Part shown: piece after piece, positions 1-12,262 of the stretch
Position numbering within the stretch: position 1 is the first letter of the stretch
How the letters are laid out: the number at the start of each line of letters is the position of its first letter
Origin: Reticulitermes lucifugus
Lineage: Eukaryota; Arthropoda; Insecta; Blattodea; Rhinotermitidae
Length of the DNA stretch: 47,614 nt
Reading direction: 5' to 3'
Assembly: GCA_026260175.1 (NCBI GenBank)
Contig: JAKCWW010000062.1
Span: 86,125 to 133,738, forward strand
Translations under genes and position numbers: made by a program
Notes under the pieces: generated by a model
What the model was told of the DNA's origin: nothing
What the model saw: only the letters and a program-made list of their open reading frames with translations
Database searches by the model: none

Positions 1-65
1 ACAATCCTAGTAAGCGAGCGGCCGCAGACCCACGCCTTAGACCGCACGGCCACTGGGATCGTCTT
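1..65 (-). repeat. tRNA-derived SINE head, cut by the left window edge
   Basis: Read on the minus strand from about position 63 this is a tRNA-like head (GATCCCAGTGGCCGTGCGGT, then TCTAAGG). It matches the head of the SINE at 17826-18148 nearly base for base. The B box would lie beyond the window start, so only the A-box half is visible. The match to a second, better-bounded copy is what identifies it. Confidence 0.7.
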
Positions 66-2394
66 TGTAGAGCTTAGCACACTTATTTACTGTAGATTTT
101 ATGTTATTGATAGAAGTGATTGCACTTCGATATATCCAGTCGTTTTTTCTCATCAAGAACATTTTTCATAACATTTATAATTCGCTCATAAAATCATTTT
201 TCACCAGCAAATATCTTTCGGTGTTACGTAATGTGTAATCAATACTTCTCATATATTCTAGGTCACCAAGCCTAAGAAGAGATTCATACTACATAAAACT
301 TCTGCTTAGTATCCGTAATCTTAAACTGTAATTTTTTTTAATAACATAGCAGAAAATTGTTTGCTTCTAAAGAAAGAAAATAATATACTAAAACAGAGTT
401 ATATGCCAAACTAGCAAAACGGCGATTTTTTAAGTTCTATCTAATATGTGGCATATCTCGCTTTTATTTATTGCAGAAGGAAATATATTCACGCAATCAC
501 AAAGATGGCACAGACACAAATTAATTTTCCTGTTATGTTGTTAAGTACTTCGCACATCTAAGAAAGAAAAATTGCAATGAAATTTCTAGACCAGTTTGTT
601 TTTCCGTACAATGAGAACATTGTGAAAATGTTCAGATTTTAACTTGAAGACGTAAGAAGTCAGTCTTGTAGTCGCCCTATACTGATCGAACAGCAATTAT
701 TAATATGAGCCACGTATATGTAAGCTACAAGAAATTGAGATCTTTTTCATACTTTCGGAGATGTTGCTTAAGGAAAGATGCATTACTCCATGTCTTTCAC
801 TGAATAGGCTTTGTATGAAGAAAACACAGGCCCTGATATCTCGCAAGAGATCATACAGATAACAAAGTGTTTGTCTTACTATGAGTAACAAGATTACATT
901 AGAATTTACTGGGGCACACAAAGTCGCAACATGTAAAGTTATTAATAACGCAAAGCACAATCGACAATCAAAACTTTGATGCGTAAAACACAATTTCCTT
1001 AACTTTACTGGACCATAAAATTTAAGGTAAAGCCTTAGTGTAAATAAATCACTTAACAAAGTCTTACCCGGTAAATGTGAAGAATGTACTCACAAATGTC
1101 TCAAGAAGTTAACAAACACTTCCAGTCTTCTCTGACCACAATATTGTAATGACTGCAAGGCTTGTCCTTACACAGAGAATTTGTGTGTGGCTAACCGACA
1201 TCATGGCAATACAGTATGGTGTCCAGTTAGGCCAGTTTCCGTTAAAACTTGTTTCTATTTGTTTAATTCTCCAAGCTGAACCCCCCCACCTCCTCTAATC
1301 TTTCCTTAAAACTTGTTTCGCAATCAACAAAATCATACGGTCAACGGGTGTACAGAGGGATACTGGAAATTTCATTGTTAGCCAATGAAAGAGGACAGGA
1401 TGCATTGCTGTTCAGCCCCTGCATGCTAGCGCTGAATACTCTCAAAATAAATTCCATATTCCTGAGTCACACCAAGTTTTATGTTCGTGAACAAGTCCAA
1501 ACTTAAGTCACTTAGGAAATGACAATCATTCTGTCTGTCCTGGCTTCAAGCCATCTCTGGGACTCATGAGCATGTTTCATAAGTAATGAGTCTGAATGTT
1601 TCAAGCCTTTAGTTGTTTGGCGCCCTCTCCCACGGAAGAAGGGGCCTGTCTTGTGTCCTGTGTCTTGGTCGTTACCGAGTATGTAAATTTAAGTGCGTAC
1701 TTCTTGATCAAAATAACCTGAACCCTATATAAAATTTCAGTTCCTACGGCACAAAAATAAGCACCACCCTTTCAATAATAACCAATACATTACCCTGTGT
1801 AGATAAATAATCCCTCTTTGTTTAGGGATTCCTGTAAATTCTAAACATACTCTGTCGACAGAACGTAAATTTCTTGAATGCTATACCAATACCAACTTTG
1901 GGGTTCAAAGGGTCAAACCAATAACACAAATTGACTGAACAGAATGTTATGTATAAAATTGTGTTGGATGTCTGCCATCTAAGTGTTCTGCGAACAGACT
2001 GAAACTCGGGACTTACGAAGACAAAAAAAAAATATTTAACTGATTTAGTTTATACTACTGTCCTGCCTTTTAAAAAAATAATATTTAAGGCAGATATCAT
2101 AAAAATTTTCTCAAAATGGCCCGCTGTATAGGAAATTTTGCATTAAATTTCTTATGGAAATTTTATTTTGTTATCATTTCTCAAAACATGACGGACTTAT
2201 TTCTTATTAATTTCAGTTATGCTATAATAATTACACTTAACATTATTTACAGCATCAATAAATAAACTACAAACAAATATGACTTCTCTAATATCCCAAA
2301 AAGTAGGCCCTCCCAATTGTAAACGTGTCTCAAAGTGTCCCTTAATTTTATATTTCTAAACATAATGTTACGCTGATCTCTTTTCTTCCTTGTA
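66..2394. other. AT-rich stretch with no recognisable gene
   Basis: No conserved coding, tRNA or mobile-element signature was seen. A minus-strand ORF of 119 codons (700-1059) is among the longest in the window but is low complexity, has no recognisable domain, no promoter context and no paired exon; I treat it as a chance ORF. A run of seven C near 1280 is the only base-composition oddity. Confidence 0.5.
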
Positions 2395-2668
2395 ACTTAA
2401 GTCATACCAGCGCCTGTCCATACGCGCTGTGCTACCGCTATTCGAATCCCGGCAGAAAATAGGCACTCCTCTCCACACCACTGCTTCTAGAGTGGCTTTG
2501 GTGTCATTTTGTATCCAATCGAATAAGAGTGAGGCGCAAGTTTCCCAGGTAAAGACGGCCAGTGGTAAAGCTAACAGCATACCTCCACTTAGTGCCGAGG
2601 TTAAGAATGCGTGGAGATTTACCTCCGATCCCTACGTCATTATGAAGTGGCATTTACAGAAATAACAG
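2395..2668 (+). repeat. SINE with tRNA-like head and shared body module
   Basis: A degenerate tRNA-like head carries a B box (TATTCGAATCCCGG, about 2439-2452). Downstream is the body shared with other copies here: a TAAAGACGGCCAGTGG stretch, then TAGTGCCGAGGTTAAGAATG at 2590-2609, then a CTACGTCATTATGAAGTGGC end. The same order recurs at 6525-6715, 36165-36290 and (minus) 16010-16262. The 78-codon ORF on the plus strand (2429-2665) is simply a reading frame through this SINE. Confidence 0.7.
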
Positions 2669-5208
2669 GGCAGATTTTACATTTAACTTTAACATCATCA
2701 GTGCTACATGTATTATTCTTTTTGATTTGAACACATTTACAATATTAACTAATAAGTAGACCTACAAATGTGTAGCTCATATAAAAAGGGGAAATATTTA
2801 TAATTTCTTATGAACTACATTTGACACATAGACCATATTTTATCAAATTTCTGTGTTAGTGGCTTTATTTTTCTCTTGTTGGAGGTATACATAAGTCACT
2901 GCTAGCATTATATTACGTTAAAGTTAGGAGATATATTTCTGTGAGTTTTGTTAGATATGCACCGTATCAGAATATATTTTCCAAAAAGTTTCAGGTTATC
3001 AAAAGTTTCATAATTTAGGTAAAATAAGACTTTTTGCACAGTGAACCTTGTTTAAAAACCAATAAATTTAGATTTTCGTTGCTTATAAATTGTGAGATAC
3101 ACTGGATCCATAAGGAACAAGATAATAATTTTCTATAATATCTAATAATAAACCATCATAATAAATTCAGAGATTTCGGACACTAAATAGGAAAATGGAT
3201 GGATGTGACCTCTCTATTATGTCTTTTAATTTTACAAGCTTATGCAAAGAACGCATACTGATTTAAAATATCATGACATATTACTTTACTTGTTTCTTCA
3301 GGTTACAATCTGTGTAAAACATTTGAAGAATATTTCGAGAGATAAATAGAATTGTTTAATTTCTTTCAAGCAGGCTTACGTTTAGAGACGTTATTGAAAC
3401 AGCTGAATCGATAATTTACCGGTGGCTTCAAGTTTATGTTGTAAACATATTTAATTAAATGGCTGGTTTAAAATAGCTTTTCAATCATACTAAATGTGGA
3501 AAATCACGAATGGACTAATGACAAGACATTGTAATCGGTGTCACATAAAATGTTTAATTTTCTTTTTGTACACAAAAAATACTACTCCTAGAATGAATTA
3601 CAATTCACTTATTTCGGGAATAATAGGAAAATATATTAGACACGTTAAAAGAAGACAGACTGACAGTCAGGCTGGCAGGCAGCAAGACAGAGGGCCTAAC
3701 TTGTAATATCACAGCAACCTTTGCCCATGTTCTGTCCCATTCTTTATGTTGCAGGACGAGTTATGTATATAACTCACCAGGTCAGTTTGTCAGTAACTTT
3801 TGTCCATCTAGTTTTTGCTACTAAGAATCCAGTATACGCGTATACTATTTAATAACTCTTTCTGAGCTTGGCAGAAAAGCACAGACTAGTTCCTCAGATG
3901 ATCTTGACAGACGCTAGTTTCTAGATTTGAGAAATAGATTAAATCAAGATGGACTACATTGGTATTTAAGTTTATAGATATTAAGCACAGTCTTACTACC
4001 AGGAAAGGGAACAGTTTAATTTTAACACAGTTACACCAACGATGCAGCGAATGGTCTTCCCTGAGTAGATAAAAATTACGCAGCCGGTTAACAAATTTCA
4101 AACTTTAAAGAAACTGCGAAGTAATTAAAAGCAAAGCATTATCCCAGTCTTGAGAAAGATTAATTAATTGGTATGGTTTTCTTAAATGTGATTCCATATG
4201 CTGCGGAATATATGTACCAACATTTCGGAGAAACTTGCTGCCTCCTCCCCCGGGTTGCCTCTCCTCATATTCCAAACATGAGGCAGAACGGTTTTCGTTA
4301 ATGTGAGTGCCTATCTGCCAAATTCATGGCTTCGCATCCAAAAAGATCGTAACCATAACGACCTCCTAATGTTGCCCAAAGACAGAAAATGGTCTGTGAA
4401 TGTCCCTCTCTTTATTTTCATTGTATGGTTCCCACAAGACCTGATGTGTTAAGACTCCTCAGTTAGGTCATGAAACAAGCCCCTCAGGCGAACTTGACCA
4501 GCAACGGACCTTGCCGGACGACAATCTTTCTTTAGTTTTAAATAACAACCAGTTTTACCCATGCGATACAAGGTTCAAGGTACACTTTCCCATATCACCC
4601 TACTCACTCTACATAAGCCAGGCAAGCATTTTTATTACACGATACCAGTTGCTTACATTTGGATATTGGTAGGCCTGTATGTGTCCGTCGTAAAATTAAC
4701 TAATATTTATATCTGTGTTTAACGAAATCAATTTTGAGGTGAGATGGAACATTTATTAAAACATAATAAGAATGTTGTATAAAAAGTACAATAATTTTGT
4801 CGGTTTATAAGACGCGTGTCACCTCTAAAGCTCTCATTTTTATTCACCCTGGGCCTAATAAAATGAAAGTTTGTGATATAAACATTCTGTACTCCCAGCT
4901 GTGCTAAAAAATTAGGAGCCATTTCTCTTTTTCTTCCAGTTAAGGGCGCTGTCAGAATATTTATCGGATTAAAAGTTGAATTTGTAACATAAAACGTTTA
5001 ATGCACTTGGAAAATTTGGCACATTTTAAGCATTTGGGAACGCTCGTAGGAAATAATAAGTCACGTAAAAATTAAGAGCAAGTATATTTGGTGGATGCTT
5101 TTTATCTTTTGTTCAACAATTGTTTTTATTCCCGTCTGTTTCTTCAAACGGAAAGATTATAAATTAAAAAACAATTTTACTTCTCTTTTAAAGTTTGAAA
5201 TTGGTTCC
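2669..5208. other. AT-rich stretch with no recognisable gene
   Basis: Only short ORFs (under 72 codons) with AT-driven composition. It contains the palindrome at 3831-3846 and a short GACAG/GGCAG-rich patch near 3654-3690. No SINE or transposon signature was found by eye. Confidence 0.5.
3831..3846. repeat. perfect 16-bp palindrome
   Basis: AGTATACGCGTATACT is identical to its reverse complement with no spacer. It has no visible gene context. Confidence 0.9.
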
Positions 5209-5619
5209 ATGTATGAAAACAAAATAACGTTTTATGATTCGGTGAACGAAGTAGAATGAAGAATTTTTAGAAATATAACAGATATAATGTCAAAGGGATC
5301 CAAATTTTTTAATAATGAATCATTTCGTAATATATACAAGTCAGCAAATGGTACTTCGATGTTCAAATCAAGGTAAATGAGATGGCCAGAACACGTAACC
5401 CACACAGCGGAAATGCGAAATATATCAACATCTTGGTCGAAAATCACTAAAGGAGATATCGTTGTAGGTAGGAAGCCATTAAATGGATTTAAGAAGAAAT
5501 AGGTTTGGGTAGTGTAAAATGCATTAATTTGACTCAGGACTGGGAAAATTTGTAGACTTCAACACACGGTAACGAAACTTCACGTACCACAAAATGTGGA
5601 GAATTTCTGGGTAAATTAA
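5209..5619 (+). pseudogene. non-LTR retrotransposon reverse-transcriptase C-terminal fragment
   Basis: One reading frame (codons starting at positions such as 5248 and 5581) gives a decayed copy of the C-terminal tail found in many insect LINE-type ORF2 proteins. Recognisable pieces in order are a segment like RIFRNIT (family: RKIFG), NIYKSANGTSMFKSR followed by a stop and MRWPEHVTHTAEMRNI (family: RMRWAGHVARMGE.RN), GRKPLNGFKKK (family: GRRPLGRPRRRW), and LHVPQNVENF before the terminal stop at 5617-5619 (family: NLRVPQNAGKF). At least four in-frame stops interrupt it. No catalytic RT domain (YADD box) is present upstream, so this is a 5'-truncated, dead copy of the kind LINE insertion produces. 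The similarity is recalled from the family rather than aligned, but the order and spacing of four motifs make it convincing. The 71-codon minus ORF at 5232-5447 is a shadow of this frame. Confidence 0.75.
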
Positions 5620-6524
5620 GCTACAATTTACTTCTCAAGAAAAACCATGTTGCTTGCAAATAACTACTTACAAATATTCGGAAGTGATGAAATTGTGCGT
5701 GTCACATTCTGATAAAAACTAAAGAAGAATAAATAATGTTACATTCTTTGAAAGTATGGCAGCTTTCAGAGAGTTAAGAACCATAGAAAAAACCAAAGTT
5801 ACGAGAAAATTTGTGGTAAAAATAACGGAAATTTAAACGTTGGGAAAACATCTACCATTGAATTCGACATTTCTTATCTTCCCCTGTCCTGATAAAAATT
5901 GAAAAACTACAGTGTCTAAAATCATAATCATAGCCTCTGTTTTTTAATGAGTGTAAACTTCGTCCCTAACCCTGAGGAAGAACATAGATTGAGAGTGTTT
6001 TCCTAAACGAAGCAGTCAAGGTAGTTAGAAGAGGAGATACAGAGTAAAAATGTGTTAGATAATAATATATTTTATGTAATCAGCAGGTAATAAATTCTAT
6101 TGGAAAGATTTAAGCAAGTACGTTAATCTGGCTGAACATATAATATGCATAATAAAATAAAATATTTAAATTGTCAAAAAGAAAAATATTACATACTTTA
6201 AGACGGTAAGATAATAATAAAACGGATTTAGGAGGAACGAGTTGTGTGGGTGATGATTCACTTGCCTCAATATAGGTTTTAATAGTGAACGTTTATAAAC
6301 ACAATGATGAGAATTCTAGTTCTCTGTAAGTAAAGAATTTGAAATATATCTGAATAAATGTCAACTACAACCATAGATAAAATTTTGTCATGGAACTAGT
6401 TAGGATTTGTCCAACACAACCTGAAATGGAAATTAAAACTTTTGGACCTACAGAAATATTGTTAATAAGCACATAAATATCAACTCGTGATTAAATTCCC
6501 AACAGCCAGGAAATTTTTCTTTTC
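5620..6524. other. AT-rich stretch, nothing recognised
   Basis: No ORF, RNA gene or repeat could be supported. CTGAGGAAGAAC near 5971 resembles the start of the hammerhead-like modules seen elsewhere but lacks the GAAA half. Confidence 0.45.
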
Positions 6525-6715
6525 TTCCGAGGTTCGAGACAGTCTCAGGGTTCACTCAGCTTCCCATTCCATGAATACCGGGGCATGTTTCTAAAGGGAA
6601 ATACGGCGGCAGCGTGAAACTGGCCACTCACCTCCATCTAATACCAAGATTAAGAATGGGTTAAACTGTGCATCCAGTTACTCGTATACCTGTATGGCAT
6701 GTGCAGTCACAATTT
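6525..6715 (+). repeat. SINE, 5'-degraded head plus shared body
   Basis: A B-box remnant (GAGGTTCGAGACAGTCTCAG, about 6528) is followed by GGGTTCACTCAGCTTCC and then the shared body: CGGCAGCGTGAAACTGGCCA, CTCCATCTAATACCAAGATT, AAGAATGGG, and an end resembling the TGGCATGTG terminus. It is colinear with 2395-2668 and 15725-15885. No clear poly-A tail or target-site duplication was found. Confidence 0.65.
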
Positions 6716-8924
6716 TGAATTGATTTTTCTTCTGTCGAAAGTCAATTATCTTTTTGATTAGTGACCATGTGTCTAATTAACCAACTGTTTTATAAAGAGA
6801 CTAACTTTCTGAGTGACTACATAAAATAAAGCCGAGTGTCATCCTGTCTGGAGGATCAGGCTATCAAAATTGACCCAGTTAGATCAACTACTCAGGACAA
6901 AGTTGGAGCAAGTTGTTCTCAACTTCCCAAGACTCCCTTGCTCTCAGTGTTTGGTCACCTCGCAATTCACATCTCCGCGAAGTTTCATTAAGTGCTGGGA
7001 ATTTAACCTATATATTCTACTGCCTAAAGAAATACACATCACGAGAGATAGATTAGTAACGTGAATAGATAAAGAATAGAGGACAGGATTTGGATTCTCA
7101 ATAGACGCAACAATTTTTACATTGGTCATCACTTCCAGATAGAAGAGAAAAAGAAATGAAGAAAAATAAAGTGTAAGGAAAAAGAAATAAAGAGTATAAA
7201 ATGGGGAAGTGGAGGAGAAGATATAAAAGAGAAGGAAGTGACGTAAGCTATAGTTTCGAATGAAGAATAAATGAAGACGTATAAAAAGAAAAACTTAAGT
7301 CAATAATTTCAGATACAAATATATGTGACTTACATGCGAATCTCCAAAAATCTCCCAGCGAGGTGGTTTGTACGTTAACTAAGAAGACACTGGGAAGACC
7401 GACGTGTCTTGTGCGACATGGGACAGGCTGCACCAGCTGTAAGAGTCCTCAAAAGTTCACAATTTAACAATGCATCAGAACAAGTTTTACTGCCGTAAGG
7501 GGTTGAAACCCTTCCAAGTAGCCAGTGGTCGCCCGACAAAGCTTGACCTTTAGGGTTCGTGCGAGCGACCTCTGCAGGGTAGTTGTAGCGTCCAGTTTGT
7601 CAAAACTCGAGTCTGGTACAGCCTGCTGGAACAAGAATCTGCCTTGCCCCTTGTGGATCAGCTTTTTCATGAACTGCGGGCAAGCTTATGAGTGGCACGA
7701 GTAACTTAGATGAATGCGTATTTTTATCGTACTTTCCGGAGACCGAAACATAGATTTTTATAAGATAGGAAGAAATTTTAGAGAACTTAAGGAGCCAGTC
7801 ACATATACATTTCAACCATGACGTTTCCATGGTTGTTAATAATGGGAAATTCTCTTCTAATATGATGTCGTGTAGTATGGAGGCAGGTGCCTTCTTCAGG
7901 GTACAAGAGTTTGTCTTCTACTATGAAGATTGAAGCAGCAGCTTCCTGAGAAATATTAGTACCTATCTATCGAGATATACAGTGTTACCAAAAAAGGGCT
8001 CTATTTGTAGTTTCGATCCCCGCTTCATGTAAGGAAGTAATTCGCAGCTTTCCTAAGTTTCATTATTGATAGTAGTTTTAATTTGTTGACTTCCCACGTA
8101 AGGAATTCCACATGCTCTATTTCAATTTAAGTATTTTTAGAAAAGTATAATCAGACGGATCATCCTTACGTGTTAATATAACTCTAAAACAAGTTAAAAT
8201 AGAAATATTTTTCTACTCTCATTCCTGAAGTTTTCTATACCTCACTGCCTGCAACTGCTCTTCACCTTTTTCTTTCTGTTTTGTGTTTTTTTGGATTAAG
8301 ATTCATATCAACAATAATTAAGAACGTTCCTAATTTTCCGAAGATTTGTTTTATGTTTGTTTAGCAATTTTGTAAAAGTTATATTTATTGTCATTTCAGT
8401 GCAGTTTATGACAGAAGTTACAAAACATAGCCCTATTATAACATTTTCGCCAGAAGTTAATGCAGATTAAACATTGATAATAAATTTAGCTTTACACCTA
8501 AACACCCACACACATCATAATTGGCTCTATATTGTACCTGTCATTTTTAAAAGTCGCGGAGAATTACAGCATCAACTGTGTTGACATTTAAATTAATGGA
8601 AACATATTTGGCCAAAAAAAGGCGAAATTTTGGAAATGTTGGCCAGCAATGAATTACAGGTTCTCTTTATTCACTGTTAAATACTCAGACACTTCTCTGA
8701 TATAAAGACCTCATAATTCCTGTACTACGACTACACGTCGCGAACCTCTAGCACTGAGCCTACTGCCTTGCAAGTAACTGCAGTAGGTGATTCTACGAGA
8801 CGCGGTAATTAAACGGTATTTATAACAGAAAATAAATTTCGTATATAGGCTTACAAATTAAAATAATAGCTTTATAGAGTTAGGTAATCAGAAGCGATAG
8901 AAATGTAATAGATTTATGTTTCCT
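6716..8924. other. Mixed stretch: purine-rich tract and unexplained GC-richer island
   Basis: Position 7138-7265 is strongly purine-rich on the plus strand (GAAGAGAAAAAGAAATG style). Positions about 7340-7690 are clearly more GC-rich than the surroundings and carry short ORFs on both strands (for example minus 7464-7670, 68 codons), with no motif I recognise. A short hairpin, CAACCATG / CATGGTTG, sits at 7813-7835. On the minus strand near 7865-7915, CTGAAGAAGGCACCTGCC faintly resembles the hammerhead-like modules but has no GAAA. Confidence 0.45.
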
Positions 8925-9030
8925 GTTCGGAAACTTCCGGGTTCGAATCTTGTAAGGATTTTGGCTAACGTATTCGGTTTAAAAAATCCTCCCAGTCTTT
9001 CCTAAATAGGTGAAAGCCTTACGCTATATC
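8925..9030 (+). repeat. tRNA-like SINE head remnant
   Basis: A good B box, CCGGGTTCGAATC (about 8937-8949), follows an eroded A-box side. The following bases (CCTAAATAGGTGAAAGCC) vaguely resemble SINE bodies in the window. The 3' end cannot be placed. Confidence 0.45.
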
Positions 9031-10123
9031 AGACGCATTTTCTTTGACCTCATTTCCACTTCAGCACTCGCAATCTCTGCAGCATTGTGAATAGTGCAAT
9101 TTAAAAATCAATATTAAAGAGAAGGTAAAACAATTAAAAAATCGAATATTAGCTATATCATTCGTAATCCTTAGATGTTCCATTATGTTGAACACTAAGT
9201 AATTACACAGACCTAGCAACCTTGCAGTTTTAAGAACTGAGAGATTGAGGATTCCGTTTTGTAGGATGTGATGCCGGCTCGCTGGATAAGTGGTTCCCGA
9301 ATTTTTGAGACCATTACCTTTTCTCGAAATTTCGGAAAACAAGTAACTAATGACGCAACGTCATATTCCAGAGGAGCGGACGTCTCAATTACACAGACGT
9401 TTGTGGTGATAAAGTTTTGTTACTTTACTTGTGGGTCTAATGATACATCCTGATGTAGGTACAGGAAGATAGAAGGCTCTTTGCATGTTATTGCGACTTT
9501 TTGTCTCAGAATTTTGCAAAGTGTTAATTTGATATGATCGTTATACCAGAAGGGAAGGATGTCTTTATCCGCAATAGTCCTACAGAGAAATTTCCTGTGT
9601 CTAGCAATATATTGCCTCTTATCTTTGCATTCCGATGAGAAATTGCATGTACCCTAGGGACCTTTAGAGAAAATGACACCCTTAGGGATTTTGAACTCCT
9701 GACTCCGTATCACATCCTGGTAAAACTCTCTGTCTCTTCCTCTCCTGCTTTCTCCTAAGAATAAGAGTTGATTAACTTGAAGATGAAAGACCCAAGAGAA
9801 AGATGGAAGGAAGGAAAGGAAGGATGATGATGCAAATCTTGTCAGGTTCAGTTGGCGTGAATGAAATAAGAGCGGAGTAAGAGAGGGGAGAAAACTTCTT
9901 GAAGAAGCGAGACGGTGCGAAGATGGAAATTTCATGACAGGTTTGCACGTAAGAATGATGGGGTATGAGAGATGTGTATGAAAATGGTGGGGGGTTCGTG
10001 GAAAATTTGGCAGGTTAAATATAATGCATTGCTCAAGTTTCTACCCTTCCAACACCGTTTTCTTCTCTCACACTCCCATTTTCTAAGTAAGGTCCCTGTG
10101 AGTGAATGTGTGCGTGTGTTTGT

Positions 10124-10161
<38 letters not shown>

Positions 10162-11835
10162 CCTACCCTGTCTTTGAACTGCACCTTCTATGCTTTCTAA
10201 CTTGTGACTGCAAAAGCGCCTTACGTTCTGTGTGAAATATTTTTTGAATAATGCCTTTAAAATTTTGCAGTTTTGTCAGAATTTTCAGATGTATGTTTCT
10301 TAAATACACAATTAAATGCTAAAGTTTAAAGCAACGATTATGTAAACAGAATCAAAGAACTGTTTCAGATATCTACGTATATACCCAACAGTATAAAACA
10401 GTATTTGAATTAAGATTTGCGGATTTAACCTATGCTTCGTTGAAGTTTTTGTAAGAATTAAGTCAAAACGTTTCTGCTTACACAAAGGGATGTGGACCAA
10501 GCCAGGCCTACCCGTTTAGATACTTGCTTGTCAACACGGAGCCTCATGTTCACTCCTGAATGAATTCATGTGAGTTTCATGGTTCAGTACTTGGCGCCAG
10601 GGCAGATTTACTTCGAGTTTATTCCACTGTTGCTCCGTGCTCATATCACTGGCTTCTAAGTTATAAGACAGCTTTGCTTAGGCAGCATATTTTTACGCCC
10701 TCTGTCTTTAGGTAGCATCTTCATCAATGACCCGGAAATTCAGTGATCACAGACTAAGAAAATATTTTAATAAGAAGAGGAATAGTAGCCTTATATAATA
10801 AATGAAAAGAATTGGCCGTAGATACCATCTAATTATAAATAAAGTAGGCAAAGTTTTAGAGGAGGAGACGAAAAGCAAAAAATAGAATTTTTAAATAGTC
10901 ACAGGCAATAGTCGCCTATTTATTTTAACTAGCGAGAAGAGTTACCCAATTTAGCCTAACGACTTGTATTCCAATGGTACCAGGTTGGAGTTACCACAGG
11001 GTTATCTCATGTCTTGAAAAAGATTTGTCGACATTTTTCACTATCTTTCAAAGAAATTTCCTGGATAGTTCCTTTAAATAAGGCATGATTTATTCCTCGG
11101 GGATTCTAATATCCTGAGTATACACTACTGTCAGTCTCGGCGATGTAATTATGCGAATAAATGTCTGTTATTAAGAAACACAAAAAAATCTGTCAAGAAT
11201 CAACGTTTGATTAGGAAGCAATAGACTTTCTCGAGTGAAATATTAACACATTGAAATTTGTGTTTTTAATAGTTGCTTGCTCGTGTTTAAGTGGACATAC
11301 GAGTATAGACTTTCAATAAGGCTAATGTTATTTTAAGCACACAGAACTTATGGGAAGCATTATCTTCTTAGGGATAAGAAAGAATAAATTCAATGCCAAT
11401 TTTTCTGCAGGTAATTCCATTTTCTTAACTCCGATAGGAAAATATCTATTTGGGACAGGAATATCAGATTTACACTGTGTGTGGATCTCGACTTAAGTTT
11501 TTCCATGTATCGGCTATCGTTCTGAACTTTCCTATCGTTCTGTAAAGATGAATGGGACATTTCTCATGTAGTTGGCTCTAATGTAAACAATAGAACACAT
11601 CGGTGTTAAGCAGTATTTTGGGATGATACACAGAAAATTAAAAAGACTAGTACAAGATAACATTTGGAATTTTTTTGATTAATTGCAGTTTGCTTAGAGT
11701 TATAGAAATTGTAGACGCGAAAGTCTGGTTAATGAGAATAAATATGACTAATATCCTAAAATTATTTCAAAAGACGTGTCTAAAATTAGGCATATAATAT
11801 TAAGAAAAGAAGAATTATTCTGTAAATGGAATGAT
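9031..11835. other. AT-rich stretch with a purine-rich tract and a (TG)n repeat
   Basis: Positions 9775-9960 are rich in GGAAGG/GATGATG on the plus strand, which accounts for the serine/leucine-rich 93-codon minus ORF (9654-9935). Positions about 10590-10680 (CCAGGGCAGATTTACTTC, CCACTGTTGCTCCGTGCTC) resemble the 3' body of the SINE at 27085-27297 and may be a small fragment of it. Nothing else was recognised. Confidence 0.4.
10107..10159. repeat. (TG)n microsatellite, impure
   Basis: A TG-rich run with TTTG interruptions in its first half and a pure stretch of about 14 units at its 3' end. It explains the alternating valine-cysteine stretch in the ORF at 9972-10235. Confidence 0.95.
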
Positions 11836-12262
11836 CTCTACTTTTATGAGTCTGAATTTTGGTCTCTAGTATTATGGGAAAAATAGGCTAAAGACGATCG
11901 AGAATAGGGCGCTTAGAATGATAGTTGATTTTAAGTGGCGGAAGTTAGAGAAATTTTTATGTACTACTCACCAAACAAAATTCGAGTTATCAAATCAATA
12001 AAAATGACATGAGCAGGGCATTTGATACGTAGAGGAAGAATAGAAATGCATAGCATATTTTGGTGGGAAACATGACGGAAAGAGGCCATTTGGAAGTCCT
12101 AGGCATAGATGGAAAAATAATATTAAAGTAAACCTTAAAGAAATAACATGGGAAGCCCTTACCTGGACGACATTAGTCCAGGCCAGGGCCTCTGGACAAT
12201 ATGCAAGCTTTCTGGACGTGACAAGTGACCCTAAGTTCAATAAAATGCTGTTGGAATTTTGA
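11836..12262 (+). pseudogene. non-LTR retrotransposon reverse-transcriptase C-terminal fragment with frameshifts
   Basis: Three frame-shifted pieces in order spell the same LINE ORF2 tail as at 5209-5619 but from a different copy. First is YFYESEFWSLVLWEK (family: YGCETWSLTLREE), then RLKTIENRALRMIV and WRKLEKF. Next comes KIRVIKSIKM, then AGHLIRRGRIEMHSIFWWE (family: RVIKSRRMRWAGHVARMGE.RNAYRVLVG), with a stop where the tryptophan should be. Third is an intact 62-codon frame from 12074 to the stop at 12260-12262, beginning DGKRPFGSPRHRWKNNIKV (family: GKRPLGRPRRRWEDNIK.DL). The open last frame suggests this copy is younger or less damaged than the one at 5.2 kb. The RT core is absent, consistent with 5' truncation. 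The 81-codon minus ORF (11995-12240) is a shadow. Confidence 0.85.

Noticed and set aside
700..1059. 119-codon minus-strand ORF
   Set aside because: No domain, no conserved motif, no splice or promoter context, and AT-driven composition; chance ORFs of this length are expected in 47 kb.
5960..6015. CTGAGGAAGAAC with a later TTTTCC
   Set aside because: Resembles the 5' half of the module, but GAAA and stem I are missing.
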